12,399 nt of DNA, from positions 1-12,399 of the forward strand of contig JAKLHG010000057.1 in NCBI GenBank assembly GCA_022710255.1, given 5' to 3'. The translations under genes and the position numbers were made by a program. This DNA is from Candidatus Hydrogenedentota bacterium (GTDB lineage: Bacteria; Hydrogenedentota; Hydrogenedentia; Hydrogenedentales; CAITNO01). This document shows, piece by piece, positions 1 through 7,098 of the stretch; the first letter of the stretch is position 1, and each line of letters opens with the position of its first letter. A model generated the notes under the pieces. That model was not told the DNA's origin and did no database searches. It saw nothing but the letters and a program-made list of their open reading frames with translations.

Positions 1-452
1 GCTGGACGCACTTTATTCGTAACTTGTTGGCCAAGGTGTCGCATAAGGACAAGGCGGTTTTAGGTCGGGAACTTTGCGCCGCCCGAAAAATTGAGGATAT
101 AAAGATTTGCCTTGCCGAGGCGGAACGGATTGCGCAGCATTGGGAACAACGGTATGAAAAGGCTGCCAAACAGATACGCGAACAGTTTGAACAGACCCTT
201 GCCGTTCACGGGCTTGCCAAGACACAACGCCGTCGTGTCTATACCACGAACATGCTTGAACGGATTATGCGTGAGATCAAGCGCCGCACACGTGTAATCG
301 GTATATTTCCCAATGAGGCGTCATGTGACCGTCTTGTTGGGGCACATCTAATGGAAATAGACGAATCTTGGCAGTGCGAGAAGGCTTGTTATCTTACCAT
401 TGATGAAACATTGGTTAACCCGGCAAGAATTCAGAAGAGAATTGTTGCATAG
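1..452 (+). CDS. IS256/Mutator-family transposase, C-terminal part (5' end outside window)
   Basis: This is the C-terminal ~150 codons of a DDE transposase that would cut and paste an IS256-type insertion sequence. The reading frame is open from base 3 with no stop before TAG at 450-452, so the true start lies upstream of the window. The first residues read W-T-H-F-I-R-N-L-L-A-K-V. If the preceding, partly visible codon is Cys, this is the C/D-x2-H signature of Mutator/IS256 transposases. Further on, TTNMLERIMREIKRRTRVIG followed by IFPNEAS, RLVGAHLMEI and DESW is the highly conserved block that carries the catalytic Glu. The C-terminal tail after DESW is ordinary in length. The TTG at 24 is an internal codon, not a start. 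Nothing visible shows whether the element is intact, because its left end and most of the transposase are missing. Confidence 0.9.
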   Translation, partial: WTHFIRNLLAKVSHKDKAVLGRELCAARKIEDIKICLAEAERIAQHWEQRYEKAAKQIREQFEQTLAVHGLAKTQRRRVYTTNMLERIMREIKRRTRVIGIFPNEASCDRLVGAHLMEIDESWQCEKACYLTIDETLVNPARIQKRIVA

Positions 453-470
453 TAATACAGCACAGAATTT

Positions 471-488
471 CTCCCCCCTAGGGGGGAG
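471..488. repeat. 18-bp perfect GC-rich palindrome
   Basis: CTCCCCCC-TA-GGGGGGAG is a perfect 9+9 bp self-complementary sequence lying 19 nt after the transposase stop codon. It has no T-run after it, so it is not a standard intrinsic terminator. It could form a cruciform or a very stable hairpin at the end of the transposase mRNA, or be a protein-binding site. The function is unknown. Confidence 0.8.
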
Positions 489-576
489 GCTTCCTGAATA
501 GAAGAACCAGTTAAGACAGTTGAACCAAGAACAAGAAAGCGTTCACCAAAAGAACCATTTTACAGAAACTTCTTGA

Positions 577-612
577 CACAGGCGACTTGAAATGTTCCTG
601 TGCATTTTTTTT
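577..612 (+). terminator. Intrinsic terminator between IS element and mre operon
   Basis: Arms CACAGG (577-582) and CCTGTG (597-602) form a 6-bp stem, with a few further pairs possible inside (GAC 584-586 with GTT 94-96 of the same hundred, i.e. 594-596). The stem is followed after CA by eight consecutive T residues (605-612). This is the usual layout of a Rho-independent terminator on the + strand. It would stop transcription arriving from the transposase, or from whatever gene lay upstream before the insertion, and so insulate mreB. The stem is short, so efficiency is uncertain. Confidence 0.6.
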
Positions 613-810
613 GAAGAGGATTATTGAGGTTTTGAGGAACGAAACGACCTCTAATCAAAGGGTTTCAGTGGGCAGTGTCTCTTCCAGTAGTCTTACATGC
701 CTCTATAGGAAGTGTTTCCGTTTTATTTTCTGTTTTGTCGCATTCGGCGGATTCTAAAATTGTCCTGCGGGAACATGGTCGATAGTCTTCGCTTGGGGAA
801 AGGAGAGAAC

Positions 811-831
811 CTTTTTGGTTCAACCAAAAAG
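811..831. promoter_or_regulatory. 21-bp perfect dyad upstream of the mre promoter
   Basis: CTTTTTGGTT (811-820) and AACCAAAAAG (822-831) are exact reverse complements around a single central C. The dyad lies about 65 bp upstream of the predicted -10 of the mreB promoter. That distance suits an upstream regulator-binding site, though a hairpin in a longer transcript is equally possible. No protein can be assigned to it. Confidence 0.55.
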
Positions 832-876
832 TGTAACAGTATCGTTTGACCACAGGGCCGAACAGAAACAGGACAA

Positions 877-906
877 TTGGGTTTCTTTTGCCGGATTTGA
901 TATAAT
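877..906 (+). promoter_or_regulatory. Extended -10 promoter for the mre operon
   Basis: TATAAT at 901-906 is a perfect sigma-70-type -10 box and is preceded by TG-A (898-900), giving a full extended -10 element. A weak -35 match, TTGGGT (877-882), lies 18 bp upstream; extended -10 promoters often tolerate a poor -35. Transcription would begin near 913 and leave a leader of about 107 nt before the mreB GTG. It is the only strong promoter-like sequence seen upstream of the five-gene operon. Confidence 0.7.
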
Positions 907-1004
907 GCCGCCTATATCAAACAGGCAGTCAGGCACAGTGTCTCTCATTGTGCCATTTGTTCCCAACCAATTGACCGGCCTGAGGGTGTTTATTAACATG
1001 ATTC

Positions 1005-1012
1005 AGGAAAGG
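1005..1012 (+). promoter_or_regulatory. Ribosome binding site deciding the mreB GTG start
   Basis: AGGAAAGG lies 7 nt before the GTG at 1020. It supports the non-ATG start over the later in-frame ATG at codon 16, which would remove the N-terminal membrane-binding segment. Confidence 0.65.
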
Positions 1013-1019
1013 CCCGAGC

Positions 1020-2051
1020 GTGTTCCGAATATTACGCCATCTTCCTAGCCTGTTTTCGCATGACATGGCTATTGATTTGGGTACCGCCAATACCCTTGTC
1101 TATGTGAAAGGGCAGGGTATCGTACTCAGCGAACCTTCAGTGGTAGCCATAAATAAGGATACGGGCAAGGCCCGCGCGGTAGGCAACGAAGCGAAAAACA
1201 TGATTGGCCGAACGCCCGGTAATATTGTCGCCATCAGGCCGATGAAGGACGGCGTGATTGCCGATTTTGAAATTACGGAGCAAATGCTGCGTTATTTCAT
1301 TCAGAAGGTTCACAACAGGAAACGCCTGCCGGCCTGGCCGCGAGTGGCCGTAAGCGTGCCATCAGGGATCACTGCTGTCGAACGCAGGGCCGTTGTGGAA
1401 AGCGCGGTACAGGCGGGCGCCAAAAAAGTGTATATCATTGAAGAGCCCATGGCTGCCGCCATTGGTGCGGGCCTGCCAGTGCAGGAACCGCAAGGCTGCA
1501 TGATTGTAGATATCGGCGGCGGCACCACGGAGGTGGCGGTGATTGCCCTCGGGGGCATCGTGTTTCCCAAGTCGATTCGAGTGGCAGGCGACGAGATGGA
1601 TCAGGCAATAGTACAGCACCTGAAACGGACCTACAACCTCATGGTCGGCGACCGCACCGCCGAAGAAATAAAAATAAAAATCGGTTCCGCCCACCCTCTG
1701 AAAGAGGAAATAGAAATGCAGGTAAAAGGCCGGGACCAGGTCTTGGGGTTGCCCAAAGTGATAACAATAACCTCGGAAGAGATACGGGAATCGCTTCGTG
1801 ACCCCGTTAATAGCATCGTGACGGCGGTACGGGAGACTCTGGAACGGACACCACCGGAGTTATCTGCGGATATCGTGGATCGTGGTGTGGTTCTTGCCGG
1901 GGGCGGCGCGCTCTTGCGCGGATTGGACCAACTGATTGCACAGGAAACACAACTGCATGTGACGGTTGCGGAGGATCCCTTGGGTGCGGTGGTTTTGGGG
2001 GGGGGTAAATTCCTCGAAGAATTGCGTCATTTCAAACCGGAAGATATTTAA
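1020..2051 (+). CDS. mreB: MreB, rod-shape-determining actin homologue
   Basis: MreB is a bacterial actin that forms membrane-associated ATP-dependent filaments. These orient the elongation machinery and set rod shape. The 343-residue protein has the usual family length and all nucleotide-pocket motifs: phosphate-1 DLGTANT at 19-25, phosphate-2 DIGGGTTE at 164-171, and the adenosine-binding LAGGGALLRGLD at 292-303. EEPMAAAIGAGLPV (141-154) and KIKIGSAHPL (218-227) are also typical. The N-terminal MFRILRHLPSLF is the short amphipathic-type segment seen before the first motif in many MreBs. The start is the GTG at 1020, supported by AGGAAAGG at 1005-1012 with 7-nt spacing and by family length; the ATG at 998 is out of frame. 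It heads the operon, with 55 nt to mreC. Confidence 0.97.
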   Translation: MFRILRHLPSLFSHDMAIDLGTANTLVYVKGQGIVLSEPSVVAINKDTGKARAVGNEAKNMIGRTPGNIVAIRPMKDGVIADFEITEQMLRYFIQKVHNRKRLPAWPRVAVSVPSGITAVERRAVVESAVQAGAKKVYIIEEPMAAAIGAGLPVQEPQGCMIVDIGGGTTEVAVIALGGIVFPKSIRVAGDEMDQAIVQHLKRTYNLMVGDRTAEEIKIKIGSAHPLKEEIEMQVKGRDQVLGLPKVITITSEEIRESLRDPVNSIVTAVRETLERTPPELSADIVDRGVVLAGGGALLRGLDQLIAQETQLHVTVAEDPLGAVVLGGGKFLEELRHFKPEDI

Positions 2052-2106
2052 GCCCGGCTGTTGCACCGCTTTCTTTCTAACCAGGATTACCGGGTAACGC
2101 TATTTC

Positions 2107-3069
2107 ATGAATCCCGGCAGGATCATAAATGAATACAGGCCGCAAGTGCTTTTCATAGTACTGCTGGCGGGGTCTTTATTTTCGCTCGTAATGGGAACCG
2201 AAGGCTCGTTCATCCACCGGGGCTTGTCCAGAATGGTCAGCCTTACCGCCTATCCCTTGCTTAAACTGCAAGAGACCACCTCGAACGCCTTCAGCCGTTC
2301 CTACAAATTCATTAAAGAATACCAGGATGTTTTTGAGCAGAATCAGGCGCTGGTTGAGGAAATGGCTACACTGAAGCGGCAGGTTTCCCGGCTTCATGAG
2401 TTGCAGCAGGAGAACCGGCGCATTCGAAAAATGGTGAATTACGCGCGGTCCGAAGGACGTATGACCCTATTTCCCGTGACGATTCTCGAAAGTTATAAAG
2501 GATTGTTGCGGATCGATGGGGGCAGCGCGAAAGGTATCGAGGTGTCCATGGGCGTAGTAACGCCGGAAGGCGTTGTCGGCGTTGTGACTGAAGTGGCGGA
2601 TTTCACGGCCACTGTGGCCACCCTCCATCACATGGATTGCCGTGTCGGCGCCATGGTATCCCGCAACCGGTTGCGCGCCTATGACGGTATCATTCACGCC
2701 AGTGGCAACGATTTCAACAGGCTGTGTACCATGGAATATATCGACATGAAGGAAAATGTCCGTGCCGGGGAATGGGTGGTTACCAGTCCGGAAAGCCAGT
2801 TCGGCGCCGGATTGCCCATCGGGCGTATCAAATCGGTGCAAACCGGGGCCGGACTGTGGAAAAGCGCGGAGATTGAACCGGTCGTCGACCCCTACCGTCT
2901 TGATGAAGTATTTGTTATTATGCAGATCATTGATGATGCTGATACCATCGCCGGAGTGGGAAGTGGAACCCCAGCGGGCCCCGAGCCGGATGAACCACTT
3001 CCGGTCTCACCGTCCAATGCGCCGGATATGCCTGACATGCGCCCGCCCCAGGAACGGTTTGCACCATGA
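2107..3069 (+). CDS. mreC: MreC, rod-shape-determining periplasmic scaffold
   Basis: MreC is an inner-membrane protein whose periplasmic beta-barrel domains bind and activate PBP2 in the elongasome. The 320-residue product has a short cytosolic N-terminus, one membrane segment at about 13-30, a charged heptad-like coiled coil at about 66-112, and the MreC core from about 120 to 272. The core includes VTILESYKGLLRIDGGSAKGI, VVTPEGVVGVV, and the SQFGAGLPIGRI loop near 230-241. The C-terminus (about 288-320) is rich in Pro, Glu and Asp and is probably disordered. The ATG at 2107 has only a weak Shine-Dalgarno sequence (CGGG well upstream), so translation may depend on coupling with mreB or on leader structure. 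Its stop overlaps the mreD start (ATGA, 3066-3069). The family assignment rests on domain layout plus operon position. Confidence 0.93.
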   Translation: MNPGRIINEYRPQVLFIVLLAGSLFSLVMGTEGSFIHRGLSRMVSLTAYPLLKLQETTSNAFSRSYKFIKEYQDVFEQNQALVEEMATLKRQVSRLHELQQENRRIRKMVNYARSEGRMTLFPVTILESYKGLLRIDGGSAKGIEVSMGVVTPEGVVGVVTEVADFTATVATLHHMDCRVGAMVSRNRLRAYDGIIHASGNDFNRLCTMEYIDMKENVRAGEWVVTSPESQFGAGLPIGRIKSVQTGAGLWKSAEIEPVVDPYRLDEVFVIMQIIDDADTIAGVGSGTPAGPEPDEPLPVSPSNAPDMPDMRPPQERFAP

Positions 3070-3593
3070 TACGCATTAAGCGTCATAGCCTGGCGGATTA
3101 CTTGTTCTGGTTCGGCATTGTTATACTGGCCGCGCTGTTCCAGACAAACTGGCCCGAACTGTTAAAACTTCAGGACGTTTCCCCGGATATCGTGCTGGTG
3201 CTGGTCGTCTATTTCGCCATCGCCTTCGGGGAAGAACGCGCCATGATCACGGCTTTGACGGGGGGGCTGTATCTTGATGTGGCGAGCAATACCACCCTCG
3301 GGCACCATGTCTTTTGCTATGTGCTGATTGGTTATTTTTGCGGTCGCCTTTCGACAAGGCTTATTTCCGAACACGAGGCGATAAAGGCCGGACTGGTGCT
3401 TATCGCCAGTGTGCTCCAGGGAGTCCTCTTTTTTGCTATACAATACGTCCAGCAACCGGGCGGCGGCATGATATATCCCTTCCTGACCAGCGCGATACCC
3501 TGTGCCTTCTATTCGGCGGTCGTTACCCCGATTGTGTTCATCACGGTTGAACGCGTTTTCCACCGTCGGGAAGCCCTTACCGGGGGAATGTAG
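3066..3593 (+). CDS. mreD: MreD, rod-shape-determining membrane protein
   Basis: MreD is a small polytopic inner-membrane protein that works with MreC to regulate PBP2-RodA. The 175-residue length is normal. Hydrophobic segments are visible at about 10-27, 40-56, 60-75, 78-95, 106-126 and 136-160, broadly matching the expected five or six helices. The family-typical pattern near the start (a helix followed by PDIVLVLVVYFAIAFGEE and TGGLYLDV) is clear. The start overlaps the mreC stop by 4 nt (ATGA), and the next gene begins 2 nt after its stop, so it is surely translated within the operon. MreD sequences are weakly conserved, so the call depends partly on context. Confidence 0.9.
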   Translation: MIRIKRHSLADYLFWFGIVILAALFQTNWPELLKLQDVSPDIVLVLVVYFAIAFGEERAMITALTGGLYLDVASNTTLGHHVFCYVLIGYFCGRLSTRLISEHEAIKAGLVLIASVLQGVLFFAIQYVQQPGGGMIYPFLTSAIPCAFYSAVVTPIVFITVERVFHRREALTGGM

Positions 3594-3595
3594 TC

Positions 3596-5527
3596 ATGCC
3601 CGGTAAAAAAGAAAAAGAACGGTACGAGGGTGTGGAAAAACGGGTCGGCCTCGTGGGCGTTGCACTGGTCCTCGCCATGGCATGCCTGGGTACCCACTTC
3701 TGGTATCTGCAAGTCCTGTCCCTTGCGGAATTCAGCAAAATGGCGGAGGACAACCGGGTCTGGCAGAAAAGGCTGGAAGCGGATCGGGGGCTCATTTATG
3801 CCAGGAACGGCGAGGTGCTTGCGGACAATCGTGCCAGTGCAGACGTGGTCATGGTGCCCGCTGAGTGTCCAGAGGAACTTCTGGACTCGGTGTGTGAACG
3901 CCTGAAACGATGGATAGAAGTGGATATCGAAGAACTTAAGAAAAAGATCAAAGCGCAGGAAAAGAGGCCTTTCACCCAGATTTTGGTTAAGCGCGATGTG
4001 ACCAAAGCCGACCGCGTCCGTATTGAGGAAAATTTGCATGCACTTCCCGGTATTACCATTATCGTTCACCCGCAACGGCGCTATTTATTCGCGAGAACCG
4101 CAGGGCAACTGTTGGGCTACCTGGGCGAGATAAATCGTGAAGAACTGGACCGCCTTTCGGAACAGGGATATTTCATGGGGGACCTTATCGGCAAGGACGG
4201 ACTTGAACGGTTTTATGAAGACCTGCTGCACGGAAGCGACGGTTACATGCTGGTTACTAAATACGCGTCGGGGCAGCCCCAGTTGAGGACTGATAAAGCC
4301 GGACTGCCTGTGATTGCCAGGCGAGACAGCATTGGTCACCTTCTTGATATTGAAGCGCCGCCGGTTCTGCCCCTGTCAGGCGAGTCATTGTACCTCACCC
4401 TCGACATCGGGCTGCAGCAGAAATGTGAAGAAATCTTGGTGGGTGAACGGGGGAGTATCATTGTCCTTGACGCCGATACCGGTGCGGTGCTGGCCATGGC
4501 CAGCGAACCTGGGTATGACCCCGGTGTATTTGTGAATCGCGGCGCTGACGAGGAAAGAAAAGAATTATTATCGGGTTCTATTCCCAACCGTATGACCCAT
4601 AGGGGCTACCGGGAAGTCTATCCGCCGGGTTCCGTTTTTAAGGTGATGCTCGCCGCCGCGGCCCTTGAGGCGAAGGTGATAGACGCAAATACCCGTTTTT
4701 ACTGCAACGGTAGTTACATGATTGATGGCAGAGGAAGGGCTTGGAATTGCTGGAACCATTACGGTCATGGGGGTATGAATGTTGTCGAGGCGCTCGCTTA
4801 TTCCTGCGATGTGTTTTTTTATAATGTAGGGAGACGACTTGAAGCGGAGCGCATAGTCGCTTATGCGAACAAAATGGGACTTGGTGTTTCAACGGGAATC
4901 GATGTGCCTGGGGAACAGACCGGACTGGTTCCGGGGCCCGAGTGGAAGGCCATGTTGAATGCTGATAAACCGGAGTGGGAACAACGGTGGTATCCCGGAG
5001 AAACCGTCAACCTCAGCATCGGGCAAGGCAGCTGCACTACCACGCCTCTGCAGAATGCGGTCATGATGGCCTGTATCATCAATGGGGGCTATCGGGTCAG
5101 GCCCTTTCTGAACAGGAACAGGCAGATGCTTCGCTCCGAAAAAATATTCAGTGATGAGACCCTGGAGATTGTAATCAAGGGCCTGCGCATGTGTGTTGAA
5201 AAGGGTCGTCCCGGACCCACGGGTACCGGAAGAAGCGCACAGGTGGAGGGCGTGGAGGTGATCGGGAAAACCGGCACGGCACAGGTCACCTCCCTTGCCA
5301 ATATCAAGGGGTATGCCCGAGTTCAGGACATCCCGTATGAAAAACGCCATCACGCCTGGTTTGTTGCCGGCGTACTCGATAGGTCGCCCAAAATCGCCAT
5401 CGCGGTACTTATCGAACATGGCCATGCCGGAGGAACGGTCGCCGCGCCCATAGCCGCCGAGGTCATCAAATATTTTTATCAGGGACAACCGACCGAACCC
5501 GAAACACTGGCGGCGGATAGGGAGTAG
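3596..5527 (+). CDS. mrdA: Penicillin-binding protein 2 (peptidoglycan D,D-transpeptidase)
   Basis: PBP2 crosslinks new peptidoglycan strands during cell elongation, paired with RodA. The 643-residue protein has a membrane anchor at about 17-38 and a pedestal/dimerisation region at about 60-250, including the conserved RGLIYARNGEVLADN (64-78) and GLERFYEDLLHGSDG (202-216). The transpeptidase domain follows from about 265. The catalytic SxxK motif is SVFK (S346, K349), the second motif is SCD (403-405) in the PBP2-typical form, and the third is KTGT (558-561). Cys370, Cys385, His391 and Cys404 line up as a Cys/His-rich patch near the active site, resembling the metal-binding patch reported for some PBP2s. 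The ATG at 3596 follows a G-rich stretch at the mreD 3' end, 2 nt after its stop. rodA starts 7 nt after its stop. Confidence 0.96.
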   Translation: MPGKKEKERYEGVEKRVGLVGVALVLAMACLGTHFWYLQVLSLAEFSKMAEDNRVWQKRLEADRGLIYARNGEVLADNRASADVVMVPAECPEELLDSVCERLKRWIEVDIEELKKKIKAQEKRPFTQILVKRDVTKADRVRIEENLHALPGITIIVHPQRRYLFARTAGQLLGYLGEINREELDRLSEQGYFMGDLIGKDGLERFYEDLLHGSDGYMLVTKYASGQPQLRTDKAGLPVIARRDSIGHLLDIEAPPVLPLSGESLYLTLDIGLQQKCEEILVGERGSIIVLDADTGAVLAMASEPGYDPGVFVNRGADEERKELLSGSIPNRMTHRGYREVYPPGSVFKVMLAAAALEAKVIDANTRFYCNGSYMIDGRGRAWNCWNHYGHGGMNVVEALAYSCDVFFYNVGRRLEAERIVAYANKMGLGVSTGIDVPGEQTGLVPGPEWKAMLNADKPEWEQRWYPGETVNLSIGQGSCTTTPLQNAVMMACIINGGYRVRPFLNRNRQMLRSEKIFSDETLEIVIKGLRMCVEKGRPGPTGTGRSAQVEGVEVIGKTGTAQVTSLANIKGYARVQDIPYEKRHHAWFVAGVLDRSPKIAIAVLIEHGHAGGTVAAPIAAEVIKYFYQGQPTEPETLAADRE

Positions 5528-5534
5528 GTAAGTC

Positions 5535-6776
5535 ATGCCTTATGTGGGTAAAGAAGTGCAGTACCAGGATATCAGCATCAAGCCGTTAAATATCCGCAAC
5601 CTGGCGCGTATGGATTGGTGGATGCCGCTGCTGGTCCTGTCGCTGGTGGTCTGCGGGTGGGTGGTCATGTATAGTGCCGCAAGAAGTAGCGACATGACGT
5701 ATTTCTATCGGCAAATTCTTTTTTTCTTTGCAGGTCTTATTCTGGCGGCTTTGTGTGTCTGTATTGATTACCGTTTCATCGTATGGCTTGGCCCAATCCT
5801 GTATCTGATCACCATTGGAGTCCTGCTGTTGGTGCTTATGTTCGGAACCGAGGCGAAAGGCAGTGAGCGCTGGATTGACCTCCGCTTATTTCGTCTGCAA
5901 CCTTCTGAATACTCCAAATTATGCATGGTTTTTGCGCTCACCTGGTATTTCAACAAGTTGGGTGCGCAAATCAAAAAACTGCACTGGTTCCTGGTGTCTT
6001 TTGTGCTGGTCGCCATTCCCATGGGATTGATACTCAAACAACCGAACCTCGGCACGGCAGCTTCTCTGGCACCCTTGACGCTGGCTATGATATACGTCGC
6101 TGGTTGCAAACGATGGCACCTCGCCGTGGTAATAATTCTGGGATTGTCCGTAGTGCCTATGGTGTGGTGGCAGATGAAAGATTTCGACCCCAAAAAGAAG
6201 GAAGAACCCCGGTATTTCTTCGAACTGAAGCATTATCAAAAGATGCGTATCTATACGTATCTTCATCCCGAATATGATCCCCAGGGAAGTGGATGGCATA
6301 CCCTTCAAAGCCGTATTACTATCGGCAGCGGCGGATTGAAAGGAAAAGGTTATTTAAAAGGCACCCAGACTCGGCTAAATTATTTGCCCGAGCATCACAC
6401 TGACTTTATCTATTCCCTGCTGGCTGAAGAATTTGGTTTTACCGGCGCTATTACTGTTATTGTTCTCTTCACGCTGCTGTTGTTGCGAGGGCTTGCCTTC
6501 GCGCGGGAGGCCGTAGATATGTCTGGAACCCTTCTCGCCACCGGTGTTGTTGTAATTCTTGCTTTTCATATATTTGTAAATATCGCGATTACTTCGGGGC
6601 TCTTGCCGGTAACGGGCATACCGTTGCCGTTTCTCAGTTATGGCGGGAATTTCTACTTGACAACCATGGTGGGGATCGGCGTACTACTGAGTGTTCCCCA
6701 ACGCAATTATAACGATCTGCTGGAAGAGATGCGTGCGCCCATCGGGCATATCGAGTCTTTTACGCGTAATGCCTGA
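5535..6776 (+). CDS. rodA: RodA, SEDS-family peptidoglycan glycosyltransferase
   Basis: RodA is a polytopic membrane enzyme that polymerises lipid II into glycan strands and acts as a pair with PBP2. The 413-residue protein starts with about 28 cytosolic residues, followed by roughly ten hydrophobic helices. Signature elements are present: RLQPSEYSKL (120-129); LNYLPEHHTDFIYSLLAEEFGF (281-302), whose Asp290 matches the essential Asp of the family; and GIPLPFLSYGGN (361-372). One oddity is KQPNLGTA at 168-175, where most SEDS proteins have Asp at the Asn171 position. The extracellular loop between about 212 and 285 is long and charged, as is usual for RodA. The start ATG at 5535 follows AGGTAAG just after the mrdA stop. 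It is the last gene of the operon; a terminator candidate lies 52 nt downstream. Confidence 0.96.
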   Translation: MPYVGKEVQYQDISIKPLNIRNLARMDWWMPLLVLSLVVCGWVVMYSAARSSDMTYFYRQILFFFAGLILAALCVCIDYRFIVWLGPILYLITIGVLLLVLMFGTEAKGSERWIDLRLFRLQPSEYSKLCMVFALTWYFNKLGAQIKKLHWFLVSFVLVAIPMGLILKQPNLGTAASLAPLTLAMIYVAGCKRWHLAVVIILGLSVVPMVWWQMKDFDPKKKEEPRYFFELKHYQKMRIYTYLHPEYDPQGSGWHTLQSRITIGSGGLKGKGYLKGTQTRLNYLPEHHTDFIYSLLAEEFGFTGAITVIVLFTLLLLRGLAFAREAVDMSGTLLATGVVVILAFHIFVNIAITSGLLPVTGIPLPFLSYGGNFYLTTMVGIGVLLSVPQRNYNDLLEEMRAPIGHIESFTRNA

Positions 6777-6828
6777 ACAGGTACAACTATTTGCTTTTGG
6801 GGAGGATTGGTGTTGCGGCATCCATATT

Positions 6829-6879
6829 ACAGGTATCCTTCCCGGCGAAGGATGAAACGCCTGTTTCTTTTCTCTTTTG
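6829..6879 (+). terminator. Two-part hairpin and T-rich tract ending the mre-rodA operon
   Basis: An inner stem, ATCCTTC (6835-6841) with GAAGGAT (6847-6853), closes a 5-nt loop. An outer stem, ACAGG (6829-6833) with CCTGT (6860-6864), encloses it with a small asymmetric internal loop. The run TTTCTTTTCTCTTTT (6865-6879) follows directly. An alternative small hairpin, GAAAC (6854-6858) with GTTTC (6863-6867), also sits just before the T-rich part. The position 52 nt after the rodA stop fits the end of the operon. The T-tract is interrupted by C, so termination may be partial. Confidence 0.6.
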
Positions 6880-7098
6880 TGAGATAATATATTGTGCAAG
6901 GTATGGACGTTCCACTGGGACGCAGTGCATGTATCTAGGAAAAAGATGCGTTGCGTTATTTCCCCTTCCCGAAAAGTGTTCAAAGTTGGTCGCCGCAGCG
7001 AAAGCAGGTGGTTAAGCCGCAGGGGCTAGAACTCAAATGTATTCCATTGCGTTGATTATATTATTCCAGAGTCCATGGGGAACCGGGGCGGGAATTTT
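6880..7098. other. Non-coding gap between rodA terminator and TPR gene
   Basis: No credible gene is seen here; a 74-codon + strand frame (6791-7015) overlaps the terminator and looks like chance. A small hairpin, CACTG (6913-6917) with CAGTG (6923-6927), and AT-rich stretches (GATAATATATT near 6883 and TTGATTATATTATTCC near 7052) are visible. None forms a clear -35/-10 pair, so the promoter of the TPR gene is not identified. No known riboswitch or small RNA was recognised. Confidence 0.5.

Larger units (their letters stand above)
453..1019. other. Non-coding interval between the IS element and mreB
   Basis: These 567 bases hold no convincing gene. Short open frames exist on both strands (a 77-codon + strand frame opening with TTG at 815 and a 62-codon - strand frame at 665-853), but neither resembles a known protein and both run across the dyad and the promoter region. 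What is visible, in order: a perfect palindrome (471-488), an IS-end-like AT-rich stretch reading ACAGAAACTTCTTGACACAG (562-581), an intrinsic terminator (577-612), an imperfect hairpin with arms GAGGT (626-630) and ACCTC (647-651), a 21-bp dyad (811-831), and an extended -10 promoter (877-906). The exact right end of the IS element cannot be fixed without its left terminal repeat. It probably lies between 455 and 585. Confidence 0.7.

Noticed and set aside
573..601. TTGACA as a -35 for an outward promoter at the IS end
   Set aside because: No acceptable -10 lies 16-18 bp downstream (TCCTGT at the expected place), and the sequence is better explained as part of a terminator stem.
665..853. 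62-codon - strand frame in the IS-mreB interval
   Set aside because: It covers the dyad, shows no family features and has no clear ribosome binding site. Probably chance.
815..1048. 77-codon frame before mreB
   Set aside because: It opens with TTG inside the 21-bp dyad, runs through the predicted promoter and into mreB, and resembles nothing known.
6913..6928. Possible sigma-54 type site (CTGGGACGCAGTGCA) upstream of the TPR gene
   Set aside because: The GG and GC elements do not have the required 10-bp spacing.
6880..7098. Riboswitch or small structured RNA before the TPR gene
   Set aside because: Only short hairpins are visible and no known consensus could be matched by eye.
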